DNA of 64,000 nucleotides, taken from the NCBI GenBank assembly GCA_049325415.1, contig JBMOLL010000064.1, forward strand, positions 8,075-72,074, written 5' to 3'. Positions 26,044 through 33,005 of this stretch are shown here, in pieces. Each line of letters starts with the position of its first letter. Positions within the stretch are counted from its first letter, which is position 1. The notes beneath the pieces are model-generated. The model was not told the DNA's origin. It saw nothing but the letters and a program-made list of their open reading frames with translations, and made no database searches. Source of the DNA: JBMOLL01 sp049325415. GTDB taxonomy: Bacteria; Bacteroidota; Bacteroidia; Bacteroidales; GCA-2748055. A program made the position numbers and the translations under genes.

Positions 26044-29000
26044 TTACAGCCGGATCCCTATGACCAGTACGTCATCGATCTGTTCGATCTCTCCTTTCCA
26101 TTCATCAAAAGCCTTTTCAACGAGAGCCCTCTGTTCAGACATGGGTAAGTCCTTCAGAGAGTAAAGCAGGTCTCTGAATCGCTTGTATTTGAACTTCTTC
26201 TCCTTTTGACCGCCAAACTGATCTGCAAAACCGTCACTGAACAGATAGATCAGATCGCCCTTCCCCAACTCGAACCGATGCTCGCTGAAGGGAAGCATAC
26301 GGTCGGAAATGGCAACGGGAAACGAATCACCTTTGATCTCCAGCAACTGGTCCTGTCTTACGAGGTATAGCGGATTCTTTGCTCCGGCAAAATGCACCGC
26401 TTTCACATCAAGGGAGATGGAAACCACCACAATGTCCATACCGTCCTTCATAACCGTATCCTTGCCTGATTGTCTGAGAGCTTTGATCATCCGTTCACGC
26501 AGGCGATCAAGGATTTTTCCCGGTGACGTGATCCCTTCAATCTGTACAATATCTTCCAGAAAAGTAATACCCAGCATGCTGAGAAGCGACCCGGGAACCC
26601 CGTGCCCGGTGCAATCGGCGGCCACCATGATAACCTGCTCTCCCTTTTTGCTGGCCCAGTAAAAATCACCGCTGACAATATCCCTGGGGCGGTAAAGAAT
26701 GAAATTATCCGGCACAAGCGAAGTAACAAGCTCTTTCCCTGGGATAAGAGCCGTCTGAATCCTGGAGGCATAGTTTATACTGTCGGTCAGATCTTTTTTC
26801 TGGGCAGAAATGAGATCGCGCTGGCATGCGATCTCTTCTTTTTGCTTTTCAATTTCAGCCGTCCTTTCCTTTACCGCCGCTTCCAGCCTCCGCTTGTCCT
26901 CCTTCAGTTTTTTCTCACGAAAACGAATGATCAGTGTGACAAAGAGGGTTGTAAATACGACATAAAGCACAATGGCAAGCTTTGTTTCCCACCATGGGGG
27001 AAGGACTTTCAGCCTGATTTTTGAAGGCATACCCCAGATTCCATCTTTATTCTGGGTGACAAACTCAAAGGTATAACTGCCGGCAGGCAGAGAGGTGTAA
27101 TTCACCTCGCCCGATCTTCCCGCGATCATCCAATCGGGATCAAAACCGGTCATCCTGTACATAAAAGAAGCCGACGCCGCGATGCCGGGATCACCGGTAG
27201 CGAGTCTGAAGGTAATTCGTTCGGCTCCGGCTTTAAAGATAAGGACTGAATCGGTATTGCTCAGTTCTTCACGGCATACCGGCTCCCGGTTGACGGCCAG
27301 GCGGGTCAGAACAGCCGGTGTGACCGGATTATCTAAGAAACTCCGTTCGTCGAATCTTACAATTTCCTGCCCGTTGGTGGCAATAATATGCGAACCCGTT
27401 CTTGCGGCAAGCACATCCAGCCGGTTTGCTCCTGCTTTGACCGGAAAGGAGATCAGGGTGCCTTCCTTCTTATTCACCAGCTGAACCGTCCGGGTATTCA
27501 GTCGCCATAGAAAATCGCCTGTTCCATCGATCAGTGCATAGACATCCATCAGTTTGTCCCGATAAACTTCAGCGATCTTCTCCGTTTCCGGATCGAAAAC
27601 CAGCAGATTCCTGCTTGTATTGATCCATAAGCGGCCGGCCGACCAGAGCAATTCCTGCATCAACGCGGGCTTACCGTCATCCTGAGACGGAAGGTTAAAT
27701 TTCTTTTCCACTTTATCATTCTGCATGGCATACAGGGTATCTCCCGCACTGAACCAGATCCTTCCTTCAGGACCAGTAACCAGGTTCCCCCGGAAATACT
27801 CCGAAATACCATATCTGCCAGATAGTGGATAAACAGTTAATATTCTGCCATCTGTCAGTCGGATATGAATAAGCGCATTGATCGTCCGGATATAAAGGGC
27901 ATCCCCGGTTCTGACAGCGGATAACACCTCGTTATCAAAATTGTATCGAAAAAGGTCCTTCCCTGAATAGCTTTCCGCAAAAGACCCGTTTTCCCAAACG
28001 ATCCGGTCAAAACGATCAATCATCAACACCCTTTTATTGGTAAAAAGGATGAGAGAATCCGGATGGAGGGGCAATATCCTGACCAGGTCCTCGGCCGGAC
28101 CTGCGGTAAAAATATCAACAAAGTAGGAGTCGTCGGGATTGCAGTAATACAGTGTTTTCCAGCCAGCGATATAAAGTTGTCCGGCTCCTCCGGAAGCGAG
28201 GTCCCTGATAACCGGAGGCTCCTTAAACCAAAACACGGTATCTTCAGTTCCGAAATTGGCCATATATACCGGAGCACCCCTGAATTGTGAAGCCCTGTAG
28301 GGGAATCCTTCGGGAAAGGTAGTCGTCATGGACTCCCCGGTAAAGGGATCAAAATAGCTGATTTTTCGTTGCGCTCCGGCGAACCATACGGCGCCGTGTT
28401 TGTCGATCAGGCCTTTTCTGCTGAAATTCCAGGGATAGAGATATTCCGGGACCTGCAGGGGATAATGGTAGAACCTCCGTATGGTCATCCGGTAAAGCGC
28501 CGATCCGTTCGAACACCAGATGTTCCCGTAGCGGTCGCATAATACCTGCTTCATCTCCGGTAGTCTCGAATCGAGGAGTTCGGGTTCAAAACCCTCCTCC
28601 GGATTGATCCTGTACAAACCCGAACCGGAACTGATCAGAAAGGTCCCCGGATTCCGGCCGGGAAAAATATTTCTCCAGTTAACAGAACCTCCCGGGAAGA
28701 TTTGTTCCGCCTGTCCGTTTCTCGTGTTAAAAAGACTCAGGACCGGGGCCGACCCGGGCAGCGACGGACTCAGAAACAGAAAAGACTCCGGCGATAGTTC
28801 CACAAAGCCGGAACTGTAATCCCTGAGTGCATCCGTAAGCGGATAGGGAACGACTTCCTCATTCAGCAGATCAAAAACCAGCAGAGAGGATCCTGCAATG
28901 GTTACAAATGAACTGTCGCTTGAACGGTACCGATCAGGATCCGGATCCTTCAGAGCAAAAGGGGGAACTTCTCTTAGCTCCCTTTGATCCAGAACCCAGC

Positions 29001-29430
29001 TCCGCTCGCCTAAAAACCATTTCCGGTCATGCCGATCGATCAGTAATTTAAAAAACGACTGACCCTCCAGACCGTTTACCTGCTGCAGGGTCCCGTTCTC
29101 AGCAAAGCATACGGCAGAGCCATCCGTACGAAGGGCATAGAACAGCCCTGTCCGGTCTCTTAAAAACTGCTGCAGGTACCTTGCTTCCTTTAGCTCATCT
29201 CCATCCCTGTACTGCAGGGCTTCGAAGCCATTGCCCGTGTACCGGAACAATCCACCTTCAGGATCATTCAGGTAAAGCAGGCCGTCCGGGTCGGTTTTGA
29301 GTTCCGATATATCATTGATACCGAAACCGGCCAGTACAACAGAGTCTGTCACATAGTCCTGGGTATAGGCGAACTGCAGGAGAAAACAGTTTAAAAGGAT
29401 TACGGAGATCCCTCTTAAAAGCGTTTTCAT
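26044..29430 (-). CDS. Periplasmic propeller sensor/SpoIIE PP2C phosphatase
   Basis: A 1128-residue membrane-spanning sensor. Signal peptide MKTLLRGISVILLNCFLLQFAYTQ; a beta-propeller of two-component-regulator type repeats (about 30-720, e.g. DRYGNIWCSNGSALYRM, GPEGRIWFSAGDTLYAM); a Y_Y_Y domain (about 740-800, LPAGSYTFEFVTQNKDGIWG); one membrane helix (about 808-832); a coiled coil (about 835-880); and a SpoIIE phosphatase (about 885-1128) with PRDIVSGDFYW, AADCTGHGVPG and FSDGFADQFGG. The propeller-Y_Y_Y front end is that of hybrid histidine kinases sensing glycans; here a phosphatase replaces the kinase. The start at 29430 puts the signal peptide first. Confidence 0.9.
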   Translation of the reverse strand: MKTLLRGISVILLNCFLLQFAYTQDYVTDSVVLAGFGINDISELKTDPDGLLYLNDPEGGLFRYTGNGFEALQYRDGDELKEARYLQQFLRDRTGLFYALRTDGSAVCFAENGTLQQVNGLEGQSFFKLLIDRHDRKWFLGERSWVLDQRELREVPPFALKDPDPDRYRSSDSSFVTIAGSSLLVFDLLNEEVVPYPLTDALRDYSSGFVELSPESFLFLSPSLPGSAPVLSLFNTRNGQAEQIFPGGSVNWRNIFPGRNPGTFLISSGSGLYRINPEEGFEPELLDSRLPEMKQVLCDRYGNIWCSNGSALYRMTIRRFYHYPLQVPEYLYPWNFSRKGLIDKHGAVWFAGAQRKISYFDPFTGESMTTTFPEGFPYRASQFRGAPVYMANFGTEDTVFWFKEPPVIRDLASGGAGQLYIAGWKTLYYCNPDDSYFVDIFTAGPAEDLVRILPLHPDSLILFTNKRVLMIDRFDRIVWENGSFAESYSGKDLFRYNFDNEVLSAVRTGDALYIRTINALIHIRLTDGRILTVYPLSGRYGISEYFRGNLVTGPEGRIWFSAGDTLYAMQNDKVEKKFNLPSQDDGKPALMQELLWSAGRLWINTSRNLLVFDPETEKIAEVYRDKLMDVYALIDGTGDFLWRLNTRTVQLVNKKEGTLISFPVKAGANRLDVLAARTGSHIIATNGQEIVRFDERSFLDNPVTPAVLTRLAVNREPVCREELSNTDSVLIFKAGAERITFRLATGDPGIAASASFMYRMTGFDPDWMIAGRSGEVNYTSLPAGSYTFEFVTQNKDGIWGMPSKIRLKVLPPWWETKLAIVLYVVFTTLFVTLIIRFREKKLKEDKRRLEAAVKERTAEIEKQKEEIACQRDLISAQKKDLTDSINYASRIQTALIPGKELVTSLVPDNFILYRPRDIVSGDFYWASKKGEQVIMVAADCTGHGVPGSLLSMLGITFLEDIVQIEGITSPGKILDRLRERMIKALRQSGKDTVMKDGMDIVVVSISLDVKAVHFAGAKNPLYLVRQDQLLEIKGDSFPVAISDRMLPFSEHRFELGKGDLIYLFSDGFADQFGGQKEKKFKYKRFRDLLYSLKDLPMSEQRALVEKAFDEWKGEIEQIDDVLVIGIRL

Positions 29431-29634
29431 CGTAAGGGGTGCTAGATAAAAAGTTGGTTTAATACCTGACAATCAATAAAAACAGCTCCAATTTATAAAA
29501 AAAAGAAAGGGGCTCTCCGCCGCGGAGTGAGAGTTTTGAACAAATGCAGCATTTTCGTAGAGGAAACCGACGGTTTATTCCTAAGCAGCTTACATCCTGC
29601 AGGGATTAACCGTTATTAAGTATAATTTCTGATG

Positions 29635-30039
29635 CTAATGAGTCAGATAAGCCTCCTTAAATTCCTCTTCATTTCCGTATTCAACGAACTCCGCATGATG
29701 GGGCGGAGCAACATAGCCCTCCTGCTGCCGGTGTTGAATACCGCACCAATACCTTTCGGTCTCTCCAACTATCTTCACGATATACTGCAGAACACCATTG
29801 GCATAGCCACAGTAAACACAATTGATCTTTTGACTGAAAGTAAGGTAGCTGAGTTTATGGCGATCGATCACGATATAATCCTTCCTTTTGACATACGGTA
29901 GTCCATAAACCGGAAAAGCAACCCTGTGGTATATCTCCACCCAGAAATCCAGCAGGGCAATAAAAATCACAGCGGGATAAATTACCGGCCATACCGGCAA
30001 ATTATGGAGAAATCTGTGCTTGAATCTCAGGTATTTCAT
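29635..30039 (-). CDS. Conserved membrane-anchored protein with CxxC site
   Basis: A 134-residue protein of a family I recognise only as a conserved hypothetical. An N-terminal helix (about 17-35) is followed by YVKRKDYIVIDRHKLSYLTFSQKINCVYCGY (split), whose CVYC and following ANG are conserved in relatives. The C-terminal half is polar, with GTxxYWCGIQH-like residues and two more His. CxxC plus Cys/His suggests metal or redox chemistry, but this is inference. The frame extends to 30156; the ATG at 30039 gives the typical opening. Confidence 0.68.
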   Translation of the reverse strand: MKYLRFKHRFLHNLPVWPVIYPAVIFIALLDFWVEIYHRVAFPVYGLPYVKRKDYIVIDRHKLSYLTFSQKINCVYCGYANGVLQYIVKIVGETERYWCGIQHRQQEGYVAPPHHAEFVEYGNEEEFKEAYLTH

Positions 30040-30440
30040 GATTAAAAATTTGGAATAAAAAAAATAGAAAAAAATTCTGATCCGGACAATACTCCCCCGA
30101 AACAACTTTCCGGTCTCATATCCCCGGAGATAAGCTATGGGCTGTAAAAAGAGCAATCCCTTCTCTTCCGGTCGGGCTGGAAATGTTTTTTTATTTTATT
30201 ATATTATTTATTTGTTTTATTGAACATTACATATATTTAAATTAACTAAATATTTAATTAAAACGGATACCAGGATGCCTGCCGGGAAGGTCGGCTTATT
30301 AGATTCCACGACCTGGAATACAGGTCCCGAATATCGGGGCGGAAGGCTGGAAACATGTAACATAAGCATCTTCATGAGATTCATGCAAATAAATAATATG
30401 TATATTGCCCCCGGAAACAAACTAACCTGAATACCTGGAG
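30040..30440. other. Divergent 401-nt intergenic region with two adjacent dyads
   Basis: AT-rich spacer between the CxxC protein and plsC. A promoter candidate on the plus strand is TTG (30212-30214), 17 nt, TATATTTA (30232-30239). Two adjacent inverted repeats follow: GACCTG-GAATA-CAGGTC (30310-30326) and CCCGA-ATA-TCGGG (30326-30338). They lie in the long plsC leader and could be an operator or RNA hairpins. No ORF is supported. Confidence 0.45.
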
Positions 30441-31160
30441 ATGCTGCGGAAAAGATTCCACCAGTTTTTTTCAGTTCCTGTTTTTGCACTGCTGTACATC
30501 TATACGGCCATAGCTGTGCTCCATGTACTTCTATTCTCTTTCCTGCGGTGGAAAAAAGCCAGCTACCTGGTCATGGGGCTCTGGGCCAAAGCAACATTTC
30601 CGATCATGGGAAAAAAACTGCATATCTCCGGAAGGGAAAATATGCATCCAGGACAGCAATATATTCTTCTGGCCAACCATGCCAGTCTGTTCGACATTAT
30701 GGCCATTATGGCCTTTTATCCCGGTGTCAGCTGGTTCGGTAAGGAGAAGCTTCTAAAGATCCCGCTTTTCGGACGAATGCTGTTGATGATCGATTACATC
30801 CCGATGAGCATGGCCAACATCCGCAACACCAAAACCATGGTGGAGAAGCTTGTTGAAAAATCAAAGGGTAAAACCGTAGCGATTTTTCCGGAGGGAACGC
30901 GCACTGCCGACGGAAATATCAATTCCTTTTACCGGGGATTCATATACCTGTTAAGGGCAACGGGCAAAGACATTCTACCTGTCACGCTGAACGGCTTTTT
31001 CCATCTCAAACCCAAGAACAGGTTTTTCATAGATTTTAAATCCAGGTTGGAAGTGATCATTCATCCGCCGATACCGGGAGAAAAATTACTTCAGCTCGAC
31101 GACAGGTCGATAATAGAAACCGTTAAAGCCGTGATCGAATCGGCGTCAAATAAAACCTGA
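30441..31160 (+). CDS. plsC: 1-acyl-sn-glycerol-3-phosphate acyltransferase
   Basis: Acylates lysophosphatidate to phosphatidate in phospholipid synthesis at the inner-membrane face. The 239-residue protein has an N-terminal membrane helix (about 12-36), the catalytic NHASLFD (HX4D) near residue 77 and FPEGTRTADGNI near residue 152, with LFGRMLLMIDYIPM in between. It is 16 nt upstream of a lipid kinase gene, supporting a role in glycerolipid metabolism. Confidence 0.93.
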   Translation: MLRKRFHQFFSVPVFALLYIYTAIAVLHVLLFSFLRWKKASYLVMGLWAKATFPIMGKKLHISGRENMHPGQQYILLANHASLFDIMAIMAFYPGVSWFGKEKLLKIPLFGRMLLMIDYIPMSMANIRNTKTMVEKLVEKSKGKTVAIFPEGTRTADGNINSFYRGFIYLLRATGKDILPVTLNGFFHLKPKNRFFIDFKSRLEVIIHPPIPGEKLLQLDDRSIIETVKAVIESASNKT

Positions 31161-31176
31161 CATTAAGTCTCCTGAA

Positions 31177-32109
31177 ATGAAAGAAGAAAATGCAAACAAA
31201 TGGGTATTCATTACCAATCCGATAGCCGGAAACGGTTTTGGAAGCAAAATCATCCCGGTACTAGAGGAAAAAATCCGGCATTACAGCATCCCCGGTGAGA
31301 TTGAAGTCACCGCCTACCATGGTCATGCCACAGAACTGGCAAAAACCTATGCTGATAAAGGCTATGGCTATATTATTGCTGTAGGGGGAGACGGAACCAT
31401 GAACGAAGTGGCAAAAGTGCTGCTCGACAGGGAGGACATTGTAACGGGGATCATTCCCGCAGGTACAGGCAATGATTTCATTCAGATCCTTGGTTTCCCT
31501 GATCGCTTTGAAGACAAACACTGGGAAATATTTTTCAAAAGGAATGTGATCCGGATGGACTACGGCACCTGCAACGGGATTCCCTTTCTGAACGGAATGG
31601 GACTGGGATTTGATGCCGAAGTTGCCGCAAAGAATTATGTGGCACCGGGAGGTGAGACAAAGATGGGGGGTAAAGGCAAATATCTCCGGGCCATACTGGG
31701 AACCCTTTTCTTCTTCAGGGAGTATAAGGTCAGCTTCAGGACCGGGGATCAGGAGCAGGAATCGGACTGTTTCATCAACACGATATCCAATGGACGACGC
31801 TATGCCGGAGGCTTTTTCCTCACCCCGCATGCTATCGCCAACGATGGTTTACTCGATGTCTGTATGATTCGCCGGCTGGGCCTGCTGAAAAGACTGGATA
31901 TTCTGATGAAAGTCCCCAAGGGAACCCATACCGGCGATAAAAAGGTTTACTACTATAAAACCCCGAAAGTAGAGGTGGACTTCAAACAAGAAGTGCCCTT
32001 TCATGTGGACGGAGAAGTGTTTTATGCGTCAAATTTTGTGGTGGAGATCTTTCCGGGCCGACTGCCGATTCTCTATAACCCTGAGGGTCCTCACTACTTT
32101 AATATCTGA
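31177..32109 (+). CDS. Diacylglycerol-kinase-family lipid kinase
   Basis: A 310-residue DAGK-catalytic-domain protein. FITNPIAGNGFG opens the fold, GGDGTMNEVAKVLL (about 70-83) is the nucleotide motif, and IIPAGTGNDFIQILGF follows. The C-terminal beta domain contains KVEVDFKQEVPFHVDGEVF, as in YegS/DgkB-like kinases. Substrate is probably a lipid with a free hydroxyl, perhaps diacylglycerol. Located between plsC (16 nt) and a HAD phosphatase (9 nt). Confidence 0.9.
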   Translation: MKEENANKWVFITNPIAGNGFGSKIIPVLEEKIRHYSIPGEIEVTAYHGHATELAKTYADKGYGYIIAVGGDGTMNEVAKVLLDREDIVTGIIPAGTGNDFIQILGFPDRFEDKHWEIFFKRNVIRMDYGTCNGIPFLNGMGLGFDAEVAAKNYVAPGGETKMGGKGKYLRAILGTLFFFREYKVSFRTGDQEQESDCFINTISNGRRYAGGFFLTPHAIANDGLLDVCMIRRLGLLKRLDILMKVPKGTHTGDKKVYYYKTPKVEVDFKQEVPFHVDGEVFYASNFVVEIFPGRLPILYNPEGPHYFNI

Positions 32110-32118
32110 TTTCAGCCG

Positions 32119-32781
32119 GTGAAAGCTTACACCTATTTAGCCGCCTTTGATCTGGACAAAACCATTCTGTCGGTCAACAGCAGCAGGCTGATCGTTCAGA
32201 AAGCCAGAAAAGCGGGCATCATGAGAACAAAGGATTACCTGCATGCCCTTTACTTTTCAATTATCTACAAGCTCCGCCTGGGCGATCCGAACCGGCTGGT
32301 CACAGCCATGGCGCTGTGGCTGAAAGGGCTGGATGCCGACAGGGTCGAGGCTCTGGTAAATAATGACATCGTGCCGGATCTGGCCGCCTATTTCAGGCCT
32401 GAGATCCTTCACGAACTTGATTTTCACCGAAAAAACGGCGCCAGAATCTTACTCCTCTCGTCTGCCATAAGTTATGTCTGCCAGCGCGTTGCTGACGTAC
32501 TTGAAATGGACGATGTGGTCAGTTCGGAGATGGAGGTGATTGACGGTCAGTTTACCGGCCGGCCAAACGGGAAACTGGTATTCGGAAAGGAAAAAATGGT
32601 GCGCATGAAAGAATATTGCACAGCGCACCGCTATTCCCTCACTGAAGCCTGGTATTACGGGGATGCGCTCAGCGACAGATATATCCTTTCAGGTGTAGGT
32701 CGTGCAGTATGTGTATCCCCTGAGAAAAGACTTAAAAAACTCGCAGAACAAAGCGGCTGGCAAATCCTGACTGCTAAATGA
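32119..32781 (+). CDS. HAD-IB family phosphatase
   Basis: A 220-residue haloacid-dehalogenase subfamily IB hydrolase. Motif I is AAFDLDKTILSVNSS (Asp11 nucleophile, Asp13), motif II LLLSSAISYV, and motif III/IV WYYGDALSDRYIL. Translation starts at GTG 32119, 9 nt after the kinase. Subfamily IB includes phosphoserine phosphatases and lipid-related phosphatases; the partner genes suggest a lipid substrate, which is inference. Confidence 0.86.
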   Translation: MKAYTYLAAFDLDKTILSVNSSRLIVQKARKAGIMRTKDYLHALYFSIIYKLRLGDPNRLVTAMALWLKGLDADRVEALVNNDIVPDLAAYFRPEILHELDFHRKNGARILLLSSAISYVCQRVADVLEMDDVVSSEMEVIDGQFTGRPNGKLVFGKEKMVRMKEYCTAHRYSLTEAWYYGDALSDRYILSGVGRAVCVSPEKRLKKLAEQSGWQILTAK

Positions 32782-32803
32782 AAAAACCCCTCTTTCAAGG
32801 GGT
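32781..32803 (-). terminator. Terminator shared by tRNA-Arg and the HAD operon
   Basis: Perfect stem ACCCCT-(TGAAAG)-AGGGGT followed by TTTTTT on the minus strand, right beyond the tRNA 3' end. On the plus strand the same stem begins at the HAD stop and ends TCCTTT, so it may work weakly in that direction too. Confidence 0.8.
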
Positions 32804-32809
32804 CCTTTG

Positions 32810-32881
32810 TAGCTCCACCAGGAATCGAACCTGAATTTACGGTTTAGGAAACCGCCGTTCTATCCATTGAACTATGGAGCC
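32810..32881 (-). tRNA. tRNA-Arg (anticodon CCT)
   Basis: The reverse complement folds as a 72-nt cloverleaf. Acceptor GGCTCCA pairs TGGAGCT (one terminal G-U), followed by discriminator A. The anticodon arm GCGGT-TTCCTAA-ACCGT reads CCT; the T arm is TCAGG-TTCGATT-CCTGG. CCA is not encoded. Confidence 0.94.
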
Positions 32882-32923
32882 AGATCTTCTGTTTTCCGGC
32901 ATCTTCCGCTGAAAACCGGCGTA

Positions 32924-32953
32924 CAAAGATAGCTAAATTGTCATTTCTGACAA
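32924..32953 (-). promoter_or_regulatory. Promoter of tRNA-Arg
   Basis: Minus strand: TTG (32953-32951), 19-nt spacer, TATCTTTG (32931-32924): a perfect match to the Bacteroidota consensus, about 43 nt before the tRNA. Confidence 0.78.
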
Positions 32954-33005
32954 AAAGGATTTCCGGATTCCGAAAATTTTCTGCGACCGGAAAACGTATT
33001 CATCT

